64,000 bases of DNA from Pseudoalteromonas sp. '520P1 No. 423' (GCF_001269985.1 NZ_BBZB01000001.1:1302001-1366000), one strand, 5' to 3'; positions 43,920 to 52,215 are shown, numbered from the stretch's first letter. Program-made: numbers and translations. Notes: a model not told the origin generated them from the sequence alone.

Positions 43920-43948
43920 TTGTCGAGCAGGGCGCTCGACAATTTTTT
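43920..43948 (+). terminator. Plus-strand terminator with no annotated gene in front
   Basis: Stem TTGTCGAGC / GCTCGACAA with a 5-nt loop, followed by TTTTTT on the plus strand. The minus side lacks a T-run. All annotated genes on both sides are on the minus strand, so the transcript it ends is unknown; a small RNA starting in 43740-43900 is possible. Confidence 0.6.
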
Positions 43949-44000
43949 AACTATTTAGACTTTGAACCGCTGGACTAGACAATTGGGGCTTTGTGACATT

Positions 44001-45115
44001 TCATTTAATTGATGAATTGATGAATTGATGAATTGATGAATTGATGAATTGATGAATTGATGAATAAACATGTTTAGCGCCTAGCTCTGTTTCTTCTGCG
44101 ATATTAGAAACATCAAAGATGCTTTGTTCTATGACTTCAACTGCCTGCTTTTGTTCTAGTGTAACGCCGGCAATATCTGAGCAGTTAGCCATGAGCTGTT
44201 TAACTGAAACATCTATTTTAGTTAAAGTTGTATTACAAGCATTACTGATTTCTAAACCTTTCTCTGTGGCGTATTTACAATTTGTCATTTCCAATACAGT
44301 GGATTCAACACCTTGATGCAGTTTATCTATCATGGTTTCAATATTTGCTGTGGAATCTTGTGTCCGTTTAGCTAATGTCCTGACTTCATCTGCTACCACT
44401 GCAAAGCCACGACCTTGCTCTCCCGCTCTTGCTGCTTCAATAGCGGCATTGAGTGCGAGTAAATTTGTCTGCTCAGGCACTTGTTTAATAACATCAAGGA
44501 CTTCACATATCTGGCTTGAAGATACTTGCAGTGCTTTTACTGTCAGCTGTGCATTGGCCACACTGGACACAACCGATTGAATTGTTTTAGCGTTTTGCTC
44601 TATATGTGACAGACCCTCAATAGTAAGCGTATTTGCTTGTTTTGCGACTGTTAAAGATGATTCAGTTTGCTTAAATACGTTTTCTGCTGATGCAGATAAA
44701 TCGCTCACTTCACCTTTGATATTATTTATATTTTGTTTTTGTAATGACATACCTGTATTAATTTGTTTGGTGACACAAGATAACTCTTCTGCTTGTGAAG
44801 CCAATGAATTGGTATTGTCATTAATATTAAATAGCACATTGCAAAAATCTTTATTCATAGCATTAAAAGCGACTGTATATACTGCTTTTTTTCATCTATT
44901 GATTTATCGTCCATAGTTGAAATGGCATTAACTTGATTATTAATCACTTGAGTTAATAGTTTGGCATTTTGGGTGCGTTCTGCGTACATATTTTCTTTTA
45001 ATTTATCGGCAGAAAGTAACTGAGTTATTAAAATAATCAAACTGGATATGATGATTGTTAAACGAAGTTTTGCACTCACTTGTAGGTTATTGAGTAGTTT
45101 ATTTACATTAAACAT
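44001..45115 (-). pseudogene. Methyl-accepting chemotaxis protein with internal deletion and frameshift
   Basis: Two minus-strand frames make up one broken gene. 44855-45115 (86 residues) has the N-terminal membrane helix and the start of the sensor domain. 44001-44858 (285 residues) begins at the end of a HAMP-like region; read upstream of its ATG the same frame continues as [12 protein letters not shown]. It then has a complete signalling hairpin ([38 protein letters not shown]). Most of the sensor domain, the second membrane helix and HAMP are missing, and the two parts are in different frames with a 4-bp overlap. The C-terminus is encoded by an octanucleotide repeat. The signalling half might still be made as a soluble protein, but the original receptor cannot be. 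Confidence 0.8.
44007..44065. repeat. Octanucleotide tandem repeat (AATTGATG) x 7.4
   Basis: Seven perfect 8-bp units and a partial one, inside the 3' end of the chemotaxis gene. The unit is not a multiple of three, so change of copy number shifts the frame; on the minus strand it encodes the 8-residue period SSIHQFIN. Confidence 0.95.
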
Positions 45116-45425
45116 TTATTCTTTTTAATCTACATAATGCGATAAAATAGATGTAGATAGCGCTGTCAATTTTTGAGGGTTCTACTTAGCATAAGTCTCT
45201 TGTATAGAACTAATTTGGACTTAAATTGAGCAAAAAAGTATAGGAATTGTAAGTTTATGATAATTGTTCTTATTTCTATTTTAGTAGTTTGAAAGCTAAT
45301 GTAAATGAATGTGAAGCCCTTAGTTTGTGTAAGGTCATAAAGAATAAAAAAGAATCAGTTATGGTATATATCATGTTTTATCTGAGTTAAAATTCGCGCC
45401 TCCAAATCTTAATTTATCGAGTTAT
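45116..45425. other. Intergenic region, nothing firm recognised
   Basis: This 310-bp gap separates the broken chemotaxis gene and the Nudix gene, which are divergent. It should hold both promoters, but no operator, hairpin with T-run or small gene could be supported. Confidence 0.5.
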
Positions 45426-45977
45426 ATGCAATTATTAAAATCAACTACTCATCCTGATATAGCATCTTTATCCGGCAGTGTTTTTCAACGTAAGGCTGCT
45501 CGAGGCATTATTTTAAAAGGTGAAGATATTTTAATGGTGTATACCGCTAGATACCATGATTACACTTTACCTGGTGGCGGTATTGATGAGGGAGAAGATA
45601 TTCAAGCAGGCTTAATTAGAGAGTTAAGTGAAGAGACCGGTGCTTGTAATATTACAGATATTAAAGAATTTGGTTTATATGAAGAGTTTAGACCTTGGTA
45701 TAAAGCTAATTTTGATATTGTTCATATGCTGTCTTATTGTTTTACTTGCACCATAGATGATGAGTTAGGTGAAACTAAGCTTGAAGATTATGAAATTAAA
45801 AATGGTATGAAACCTGTTTGGGTTAATATATTTAAAGCGATTAAGCATAACGAAGATACAATCGCCAATAGTGATAAAAAAGGCATGTCGATTGAAAGGG
45901 AAACATTTTTACTTAAAATAATTGTAGAACTTGGATTAGTTAATAAAAGTCAGTCTGGGGAAAGTGTTTGTAGTTAA
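45426..45977 (+). CDS. Nudix hydrolase
   Basis: A 183-residue protein with a complete Nudix box (G-x5-E-x7-REL-xEE-xG) reading GGIDEGEDIQAGLIRELSEETG. Nudix enzymes cleave nucleoside diphosphates linked to another moiety using Mg2+ bound by the Glu residues of the box. The N-terminal region (KAARGIILKGEDILMVYTARY) is a normal Nudix beta-strand. Substrate cannot be predicted; it stands alone between divergent and convergent neighbours. Confidence 0.92.
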   Translation: MQLLKSTTHPDIASLSGSVFQRKAARGIILKGEDILMVYTARYHDYTLPGGGIDEGEDIQAGLIRELSEETGACNITDIKEFGLYEEFRPWYKANFDIVHMLSYCFTCTIDDELGETKLEDYEIKNGMKPVWVNIFKAIKHNEDTIANSDKKGMSIERETFLLKIIVELGLVNKSQSGESVCS

Positions 45978-46006
45978 GGATTGTTTTAATTGATTTTAAA
46001 TGGGAA

Positions 46007-46032
46007 AGCTTGCTCAAAATTTAGAGCAAGCT
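46007..46032. terminator. Hairpin between Nudix and hpf genes
   Basis: AGCTTGCTC / GAGCAAGCT, 9-bp stem with an 8-nt loop, between two convergent genes. Flanking T-runs are poor (minus strand TTTCCC), so it is a weak terminator candidate. Confidence 0.45.
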
Positions 46033-46049
46033 AACAAAAACCTTATTGG

Positions 46050-46382
46050 TTATTCAACTTCGTCTAATACCTCTGCTGAATGTGGTTTGCTATGTAAATT
46101 CGCTTTTAAAACGCCTTTGCGATGTGATAAAGATGACTCTAGCTTTTTAACTGCACTTGCAATTGCTGAGTATAGTTCTTTATCTGATGCGTTTACTGAA
46201 ATACTTACTCCTTCATATACGGTCGATACTTCAATTTTTTGTTCATTTCGCTCTACTGTAACAATAGCCTTTAGCGACATAATATCTGGATAATGCTGGC
46301 CGATTTTAGAAAATTTATTCTCTACTGATTGTTTAATAGCTTCAGTAATTTCAACGTGATGACCGGAAATCTCTATCTTCAT
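46050..46382 (-). CDS. hpf: Ribosome hibernation promoting factor (short HPF/RaiA family)
   Basis: ATG 46382 with an AAGGA site 8 bp upstream gives 110 residues, the usual short-HPF length; the frame from 46442 adds 20 unlikely residues. The start MKIEISGHHVEITEAIKQSVENKF and the later VYEGVSISVNASDKELYSAI are the family signature (beta-alpha-beta-beta-beta-alpha fold). It binds the 30S subunit and promotes 100S dimers in stationary phase. It stands outside the usual rpoN-ptsN context. Confidence 0.9.
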   Translation of the reverse strand: MKIEISGHHVEITEAIKQSVENKFSKIGQHYPDIMSLKAIVTVERNEQKIEVSTVYEGVSISVNASDKELYSAIASAVKKLESSLSHRKGVLKANLHSKPHSAEVLDEVE

Positions 46383-46681
46383 ATTTGTATCCTTTTTCAT
46401 TGTCTTCAATATAATAATCGGTCTTGTGCATCGAAAAAACAAGGGTTAAATGACAAATAAATTAATTTTTTTTTAATTAATAAAATAGTGATCTTTTAGC
46501 TTGAAATGAAACTAAATTGGGCGCATGCTGTTTGATTAAGTCTTGCTTGAAAAGCCTCATCCTATTCCAAATTTGCCATAACCACTTTTAACTATTGAGT
46601 GATAAAAAACCCACATTAAATATTTTATACACCTGCTTTTTCTGATAGTTTTGCATCAGAAAAAAATAGTGAGACAAATAA

Positions 46682-47629
46682 ATGAATGAGTTTTATCCTG
46701 AAATAACACCTTTCAATGATTTTTTATTAGAAGTAGGTGATGGCCATCAAGTTTATGTAGAACAATGCGGTAACCTACAAGGGCAAGCTGTTTTATTTAT
46801 ACATGGTGGGCCAGGAGGAGGGTGCTCAGAAACAGATAGACGCTTTTTTGATCCTGAAAAATATCACATTATTCTTTTTGATCAGCGAGGCTGTGGTCGT
46901 TCAAAACCTCATGGCAGTTTAGAGAAAAATGAAACCAAGTATTTAGTTGCTGATATAGAAATGATCCGTACTAAGCTGGCGATTGATAGTTGGCATGTAT
47001 TTGGTGGTTCATGGGGCTCAACTTTGTCTTTAGTATATGCACAAACTCATCCTGACAATGTAAAAAGCTTAGTATTAAGGGGGATCTTCTTAGCCAGACC
47101 AGACGATACTAATTGGGCATTTTCTGGAGGTGGTGCTACACGATTGTTCCCTGATTACTGGCAAGCATACCTAGATACTTTACCTAAAGGTCAAGCTGAT
47201 ACTTCTATCAAAGCGGCTTATGAAATCATGATAGGTGAAGATAAAGAACTGGCATTAAAAATTGCAAAAGCTTGGGCACAATGGGAGATCCGTTGTTGTA
47301 CTTTATTACCAGATGAAGCATTTGTTGCAGATAAAACTGATGATGAATCTAGTTGGAGTTTAGCGCGCCATGAAGCACACTATATGGTGAATGATTGTTT
47401 CTTAACTGAAAATCAAATTTTAGCTAATTGCGATAAAATAGCGCATATCCCAACAACGATAGTTCATGGTCGTTATGATGTTGTTTGCCCATTTGATAAT
47501 GCTTGGATTTTACATCAACATTTACCAAAATCAGAATTAGTGATAAGCGAAAATGCAGGGCATGCCTCTGTAGAACCAACAACAAAACATAATTTATTAG
47601 CAGCTACTCAAAAAATGCTAACAGTTTAA
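46682..47629 (+). CDS. pip: Prolyl aminopeptidase (alpha/beta hydrolase, S33)
   Basis: A 315-residue protein of family length. It has the oxyanion motif HGGPGGG, the DQRGCGRS segment typical of prolyl iminopeptidases, the nucleophile elbow GGSWGS, and a late catalytic Asp/His (GRYDVVCP and NAGHAS). It removes N-terminal proline from peptides in the cytoplasm. It is followed 10 bp later by the GFA-family gene, so the two are probably co-transcribed. Confidence 0.92.
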   Translation: MNEFYPEITPFNDFLLEVGDGHQVYVEQCGNLQGQAVLFIHGGPGGGCSETDRRFFDPEKYHIILFDQRGCGRSKPHGSLEKNETKYLVADIEMIRTKLAIDSWHVFGGSWGSTLSLVYAQTHPDNVKSLVLRGIFLARPDDTNWAFSGGGATRLFPDYWQAYLDTLPKGQADTSIKAAYEIMIGEDKELALKIAKAWAQWEIRCCTLLPDEAFVADKTDDESSWSLARHEAHYMVNDCFLTENQILANCDKIAHIPTTIVHGRYDVVCPFDNAWILHQHLPKSELVISENAGHASVEPTTKHNLLAATQKMLTV

Positions 47630-47639
47630 AGGATTTAAA

Positions 47640-48050
47640 ATGTATACAGGTAAATGCTTATGCGGCGAGGTAGAAGTCGCGTTAAAAGGCTATATTAGCG
47701 ATATCATTCATTGTCATTGTTCATTATGTCGAAAATCAAGTGGTACCGCTTTTGCTACCAATGGTTTTGTACAATCAAGTGACTTTAAAGTTGTAAAAGG
47801 CAGAGAAAAATTATCTTCATTTACTTTTAAACCAGGAAGAATTCGTCACTTTTGTTCAGCATGTGGTTCACCTGTATACAGTGAAAATAAAGATGATCCA
47901 AGCCGCTTTAGGCTACGCTTAGGTATTTTAGAGTCTGATATTATAGAGCGACCCATATCTCATAATTTTGTATCTTCACAAGCTAATTGGGAAGACTTAG
48001 ATGCAGGGTTACCTAGGTATGATACGTTTGAGCCTAGTCGTCAGAAGTAG
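47640..48050 (+). CDS. GFA family zinc protein
   Basis: A 136-residue protein with the Gfa/CENP-V-like cysteine pattern: CLCGEV near residue 7, HCHCSLCRKSSG near 30, and FCSACGSPVYS near 79, which bind zinc. The family is named for glutathione-dependent formaldehyde-activating enzyme, but most members have unknown activity. Co-directional with and close to pip; followed by a good bidirectional terminator. Confidence 0.88.
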   Translation: MYTGKCLCGEVEVALKGYISDIIHCHCSLCRKSSGTAFATNGFVQSSDFKVVKGREKLSSFTFKPGRIRHFCSACGSPVYSENKDDPSRFRLRLGILESDIIERPISHNFVSSQANWEDLDAGLPRYDTFEPSRQK

Positions 48051-48063
48051 CATATTAAAATAA

Positions 48064-48102
48064 AAAAATCGCTTGTAACATTTAGCTATTACAAGCGATT
48101 TT
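48064..48102. terminator. Bidirectional terminator
   Basis: ATCGCTTGTAA / TTACAAGCGAT stem with A-tract before and T-rich run after. Serves the GFA gene (+) and the first bacterioferritin gene (-), which converge here. Confidence 0.85.
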
Positions 48103-48119
48103 GTTTTGAAAAATTAATT

Positions 48120-48596
48120 TTAAGGTGTACTCATTTGAGACTGAATATAGTTATGTATCCCGACTTTATCAATGAGACCAAGTTGTTGCTCTAACCAGTA
48201 AATATGATCCATTTCTGTATCATCTAATAAGTCTTCAAGAATTTCTCGCGTCACATAATCTTTTTCTTGTTCACAGACGCCAATAATCATTCTTAAACTT
48301 TCAGCTACAATATGTTCAGCTTTTAAATCATTTTCTAGCATTTCCTTGGTATTAGAGCCGATTAATAAAGGTGCTCTGGAGGCTGTATCTGCTTGGCCTT
48401 CTAAAAATAGTATTCTTTCAGCTAAACGTTTAGCGTGACCTAATTCTTCTTCATGTTCATGCATTTCATGTTCATGGAGTTTGTCAATTCCCCAATCTTC
48501 GAACATTTTGCCATGCGCAAGATATTGATCCATAGAAGTGAGTTCTAAGGTGAGCTGTTTGTTGAGTAGATCTATTACTTTTTGTGAACCTTGCAT
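48120..48596 (-). CDS. Bacterioferritin subunit with ferroxidase site
   Basis: A 158-residue four-helix protein. The di-iron ferroxidase ligands are all present: Glu in LELTSMDQY, ExxH in EEELGHAKR, Glu in LKAEHIV, and ExxH in TEMDHIYWLE. The residue equal to the haem-ligand Met52 of E. coli Bfr is Leu. It lies 1 bp after the second bacterioferritin gene, whose product has the opposite pattern, so the two probably form a mixed 24-mer that stores iron. Storage fits with the large siderophore locus in the window. Confidence 0.9.
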   Translation of the reverse strand: MQGSQKVIDLLNKQLTLELTSMDQYLAHGKMFEDWGIDKLHEHEMHEHEEELGHAKRLAERILFLEGQADTASRAPLLIGSNTKEMLENDLKAEHIVAESLRMIIGVCEQEKDYVTREILEDLLDDTEMDHIYWLEQQLGLIDKVGIHNYIQSQMSTP

Positions 48597-48597
48597 G

Positions 48598-49068
48598 TTA
48601 AGACTCCATCATAGATTGTTGGTAGTTCTCTATACCTGTGTTATCAATTAAGAACTGTTGAGACTCGAGCCAATCTACATGTTCTTCTTCGTACTCAAGG
48701 ATAGACTCTAGTAATTCTCTACTAACGTAATCTTCCTCTTTTTCACATAATTCAATGGCTGTTCGCATTATGGCGATTTGCTCTAGTTGAAAGTCCATAT
48801 CACATTGGATCATTTCGGTAGTGTTTTCTCCTATGCGAAGCTTTTCTAGGTGCTGTAAATTAGGTAAGCCTTCTAAAAATAAAATCCTTTCAATTAAATC
48901 ATCAGCTTGTTTCATATCTTTGATAGATTTTTTATAGTCTTTTTCATTGAGCTCTTCTAAGCCCCAGTTTTTGAATATTCTGGCATGTAAAAAATATTGA
49001 TTAATTGATGTCAGCTCATAGGTCAGGATCTGATTCAAAGAGCTTATTATGTTACTTTTGCCTTTCAT
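48598..49068 (-). CDS. Bacterioferritin subunit lacking the ferroxidase site, haem-ligand Met kept
   Basis: ATG 49068 gives 156 residues (MKGKSN); the frame from 49104 adds 12 unlikely residues. The fold and the IERILFLEGLPN motif are those of Bfr. In the metal site the ExxH of helix B reads DMKQ and the helix C Glu is Gln, so oxidation of Fe(II) is unlikely. The Met equal to Met52, which binds haem between subunits, is present. It is transcribed first, with the catalytic subunit 1 bp downstream. Similar alpha/beta bacterioferritin pairs are known in other proteobacteria. Confidence 0.88.
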   Translation of the reverse strand: MKGKSNIISSLNQILTYELTSINQYFLHARIFKNWGLEELNEKDYKKSIKDMKQADDLIERILFLEGLPNLQHLEKLRIGENTTEMIQCDMDFQLEQIAIMRTAIELCEKEEDYVSRELLESILEYEEEHVDWLESQQFLIDNTGIENYQQSMMES

Positions 49069-49104
49069 TTTTAATGTCCTGTTTTGCACTAGTAGTAAAA
49101 ACAT

Positions 49105-49395
49105 TTAGGTAATTAAAGTGTAGAACAAAAAATAGACAGTGTTAGAATGTTTTTATATAAATACGAATTAGATATATTCTTTTAAAATAAAGTACTTACA
49201 ATGCAAATTAGAGTTATTATTATTTCGAGATAGGCATTTTATTAGTAATGACAATTATTAGTATTTTCCTGTAAAAATGGTGTTTTTTTAGATATGTACC
49301 CATGGCTGGTTTTATCATTTTTTTGATACTTTTAAAGTAATGAAGTTATGCCATAGTTGAGTATGACGTAACTTAAATTATCAAGGTAATTGCGA
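49105..49395. other. Intergenic region upstream of the bacterioferritin pair
   Basis: About 290 bp, very AT-rich. It should contain the bacterioferritin promoter (minus strand). No clear operator, hairpin or small gene was seen. Confidence 0.4.
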
Positions 49396-49640
49396 TTAGT
49401 TACATTGGTTTATATAGCTCCACTCTTGCCAGTTACCTGAATGCTCTTTTGATGCTTGATTTTTTGTCCATCTGTAACCGTAATTTTTTTAGTGATAGAG
49501 GATTATTGCCCTGCGTTATCGGATACGGTTAACGTGACATCATAGCTACCTGATTGTGAATAGATATTTTGGCTGTTTTTAGTTAACGCCATTTGTCCAT
49601 CGCCAAATGCCCAAATGGCGTTTGTGATATCAACATCATC
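49396..49640 (-). pseudogene. Remnant of a secreted PKD-domain protein tail
   Basis: In a frame different from the ORF above it, the minus strand encodes a clear PKD beta-sandwich (AIWAFGDGQMAL, then SGSYDVTLTVSDNAG), interrupted by a TAA, then KKITVT. In a third frame it encodes a Trp-rich tail (GYRWTKNQASK, then GNWQEWSYINQC) like the carbohydrate-binding C-termini of chitinases and related enzymes. At least two frameshifts and a stop show decay. Confidence 0.7.
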
Positions 49641-50233
49641 AGTAGATTATTGATAAAAGATACTTGTAAACCAGATTTGCTATAAGAGAAATCGGCAACA
49701 GGTAAAGCGTCTAAATCTGTTAAATTGACTGAAATTGCAGTACCTGCTTGTGCACCTTCGTTATCTGTTACAGTCAGCGATACTTGATATTGTCCCGCTG
49801 TCTGATATGTATGACTGAGATTTAAACTATTACTTGTATTACCTTCAGATAAATCCCATTTTATATCAATAACTTGACCATCAGGATCTAAGTAATATAA
49901 GTTTTGACGGGATTTATTTTCGATGTCACCTTTTTCAGATGTAAAGCCTGCTAATGCTAATCTTGCCATGACATTTTTAAGGTCATGTGTAACAAAGGCA
50001 AAATTGGCAAGGCCTACCTGATGGCCTGTTAAGTCTCTATTCTCATTTTCACCATTATCATTGAGTGATAGGTATTGGTAATCGTCACCAAAATGTACCC
50101 AGTTACGAGGTTTACCAGACCATTGTCTTCTATCGCCACCACGCATAGACCAGTGAGGGAGTGCTGCTTGATAAAACTTAAGTGAATTAGGTATGTTTTT
50201 TACGACTAAATTTAAATGTTCTAGGTGTATCAT
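49583..50233 (-). CDS. VOC (glyoxalase-fold) protein fused in frame to a PKD-domain fragment
   Basis: A 216-residue ORF. Residues 1-128 are a VOC domain (MIHLEHLNLVVKNI, then LYYLDPDGQ). From about residue 130 the sequence changes to a PKD domain of a secreted protein (HTYQTAGQYQVSLTVTDNEG) and then loses it by frameshift, ending LAMDKWR. VOC proteins are cytoplasmic and PKD domains extracellular, so the join is probably a deletion product, with the VOC gene having captured a truncated neighbour. The VOC half could still fold. It follows another VOC gene by 23 bp. Confidence 0.75.
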   Translation of the reverse strand: MIHLEHLNLVVKNIPNSLKFYQAALPHWSMRGGDRRQWSGKPRNWVHFGDDYQYLSLNDNGENENRDLTGHQVGLANFAFVTHDLKNVMARLALAGFTSEKGDIENKSRQNLYYLDPDGQVIDIKWDLSEGNTSNSLNLSHTYQTAGQYQVSLTVTDNEGAQAGTAISVNLTDLDALPVADFSYSKSGLQVSFINNLLMMLISQTPFGHLAMDKWR

Positions 50234-50256
50234 TTTATGCTCCTTTATCTTATATC

Positions 50257-50625
50257 CTAATTAACTCGCCAAGGCGGATTCAATCTATTTTCACCTGCTT
50301 TATAGAGCTTAATTTTATTGCCTGAAGGGTCGATTAAAATAGCTTCACGCCATAAGTAAGATTGATCAGTAGGTAATTGCTTAAATTCAACGCCTTTAGC
50401 TATCAGCGCTTCTACCCAAATATCTAAACCTTCATTCTCAAAATAAATAATGGCACCATTACTGAAAGGCTCTTCATTTAATGATAGTGAGAAGCTTACG
50501 CCATTAGGGCATTCAAATCTTGCATAGTGAGGTGTATCAACTATCAGTAAAAAGCCTAATAAAGTATAAAACTTAGTTGCTTTTTCCATGTTATTCACGG
50601 GTAGTGTGACTTGATTTAAGTTCAT
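50257..50625 (-). CDS. VOC family protein
   Basis: A 122-residue glyoxalase/bleomycin-resistance-fold protein (MNLNQVTLPVNNMEKATKFYTLLGF; LIDPSGNKIKLY). Length and motifs are complete. Function unknown; such proteins range from metal-dependent isomerases to drug-binding proteins. Co-directional with the VOC-PKD chimera downstream. Confidence 0.85.
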   Translation of the reverse strand: MNLNQVTLPVNNMEKATKFYTLLGFLLIVDTPHYARFECPNGVSFSLSLNEEPFSNGAIIYFENEGLDIWVEALIAKGVEFKQLPTDQSYLWREAILIDPSGNKIKLYKAGENRLNPPWRVN

Positions 50626-50649
50626 ATATCTATCCTTATAAATTATGGT

Positions 50650-50953
50650 TTACATGCCGTATAAGTACTCTTGCTGTTTAGGGAAAGGTTGGTTGTGATG
50701 TTGCGCTCTAATCGTTTTTAATGCGCCACTATATTGATGCAACATATGCATGCTGTAATTAACTCTATCTCTTAGGTTTGTATCTCTAGGGTCTAAATCT
50801 TGGCCTTGATCATCAGTTAAGACTTGCTCAACATTTCTAATGATTAAATGATCTGGTGTTGCTACCAGTTTATTATTTTTAAGTAAAGTAAACTCTTTAC
50901 TTAATTTTGTAAAGAGGGGACTTCGAATAAAGTAAATAAAAAAGTTTACTTAA
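50650..50953 (-). pseudogene. Headless ORF, probable 3' remnant of a gene
   Basis: The minus strand is open for about 100 codons and reads like protein over its last 75 residues (LVATPDHLIIRNVEQVL; then DPRDTNLRDRVNYSMHML; ending QEYLYGM and TAA). No ATG, GTG or TTG start with a ribosome site lies in front; the frame runs into the promoter and operators of the plus-strand regulator. I do not recognise the family. It is either a 5'-deleted gene or uses an unusual start. Confidence 0.5.
50886..50951. promoter_or_regulatory. Two inverted repeats with arms AAGTAAA / TTTACTT
   Basis: Copy one at 50886-50902 (3-bp spacer), copy two at 50930-50951 (8-bp spacer). They lie 58-123 bp upstream of the SufR-like regulator and are likely binding sites for it. 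Confidence 0.6.
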
Positions 50954-51008
50954 TATTTGATTAAGGAATAATAGGGAGGAAAAATAAAAATAGCGTACTG
51001 GTGAAGGT

Positions 51009-51653
51009 GTGAAAACAAGCGAAAAAATAATTAGCTTACTTAAAGTTGAAGGTGCATTAACTGCTAAGGTATTAGCGAGCGAGTTAAAATTAACAACTAT
51101 GGGGGTGAGGCAACACTTGCAAGCACTAGAAGAGTCTGGTGATATTAGTTTTGAAGATAAAAAGGCTGCCAGAGGCAGGCCTACACGATATTGGGCATTA
51201 ACAACTAAAAGTAATAGCCGGTTTTCAGATAGGCATGAAGAGCTTACGGTTCAGCTAATTGATTCTGTTAAAAGTGTATTTGGGGATTCTGGTTTAGAGC
51301 AGTTAATTTCTCATAGAGAGCAAGCATCATTAGATTTATATCAAGCTGCATTAGCGAATAAAGAGGGTTTAGAAGATAAGCTAAATGCTTTAGCACAGTT
51401 AAGAACCCAAGAAGGGTATATGGCCAATGTAGTAAAAGGATCGCTTGATAATAAAATATGTGATGACTCTGTTTACTGGCTATTAGAAAACCATTGTCCT
51501 ATCTGCGCTGCTGCTAGTAGTTGTTTAAATTTCTGTCGTTCTGAGCTGAATTTATTCCAAACTATTTTAGCTGATGTTGCAACTGTGAGCAGAGAAGAGC
51601 ATATCATTGAAGGAGCGAGACGTTGCGCTTATAAAGTAACAGTTAAAGTTTAG
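51009..51653 (+). CDS. SufR-like Fe-S transcriptional regulator
   Basis: A 214-residue protein starting at GTG with a GAAGG ribosome site. The N-terminal winged helix (SEKIISLLKVEGALTAKVLASEL; TMGVRQHL; RGRPTRYW) is of the DeoR/ArsR-like class. The C-terminus has a cysteine cluster (ENHCPICAAASSC, then LNFC, then RRC) like the [Fe-S] site of SufR and related regulators. It would sense Fe-S status or oxidants. No suf operon is in the window; repeated inverted repeats upstream suggest autoregulation and perhaps control of the divergent remnant and VOC genes. Confidence 0.82.
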   Translation: MKTSEKIISLLKVEGALTAKVLASELKLTTMGVRQHLQALEESGDISFEDKKAARGRPTRYWALTTKSNSRFSDRHEELTVQLIDSVKSVFGDSGLEQLISHREQASLDLYQAALANKEGLEDKLNALAQLRTQEGYMANVVKGSLDNKICDDSVYWLLENHCPICAAASSCLNFCRSELNLFQTILADVATVSREEHIIEGARRCAYKVTVKV

Positions 51654-51740
51654 GTGCAGTGGTAATGTCAATCGCTATTAACGTAATAACTTACTGATGA
51701 TTAATATAAAACATTATATCTTGTCTTTTTGGGTGATATT

Positions 51741-52215
51741 TTAACCATTGACTAACTGCTCTGATTTATTTAAATCGTCTTCCCCTAATATTTTTATATA
51801 ACGCTGTTTTCTATCTTCATCTTGTGCCTGAATACGTACTTTTTTTTGCCACGGAATGGTGAAAATACTCGGCATTAAATTGCTCATTTGCAGTGCTTGT
51901 AACGTTTGCCATTCACCGTCATCTAACCAAACATCATAACAGCTATTACATAAATCTAATCGATTATTATGACAACCTGAGATCCTAAATTTACGCATTA
52001 AGCGTGCACATTTAGGACAATTCAAAGCGGTGCTAGTAGCATTTACATTTTCAAGGTCTATATCTTCAGCCGATACTCGCTGATAATTCAGCCCAGTCTC
52101 TATAATAAAGTAAAGAGATTAAAGCGCCAGAACATTGCTGGCAGCCCATGGCCGATAACCCCTTATCTATTTTTGTCGCAGTTAAATCTTTATTTTTGCA
52201 TTTAGGACAGTGCAT
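51741..52215 (-). pseudogene. Double zinc-ribbon (zf-TFIIB-like) gene, apparently frameshifted
   Basis: The first part starts at ATG 52215 (MHCPKCKNKD) and stops at 52066 after RDWAELSASIG. The next ORF (51741-52025) starts with TTG, but its frame is open upstream and reads SAEDIDLENVNATSTALNCPKC, joining the first part with a one-base shift. Together they give about 155 residues with two CxxC pairs per ribbon (CPKC/CQQC and CPKC/CNSC) and the zf-TFIIB motif LDLCNSCYDVWLDDGE. It follows the giant ATPase gene by 10 bp, so it is the last gene of that operon. A programmed shift or an assembly error is also possible. Confidence 0.65.

Noticed and set aside
44007..44065. Tandem repeat as a possible CRISPR array
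   Set aside because: The units are 8 bp and contiguous, without spacers, and no cas genes are near. It is a simple-sequence repeat.
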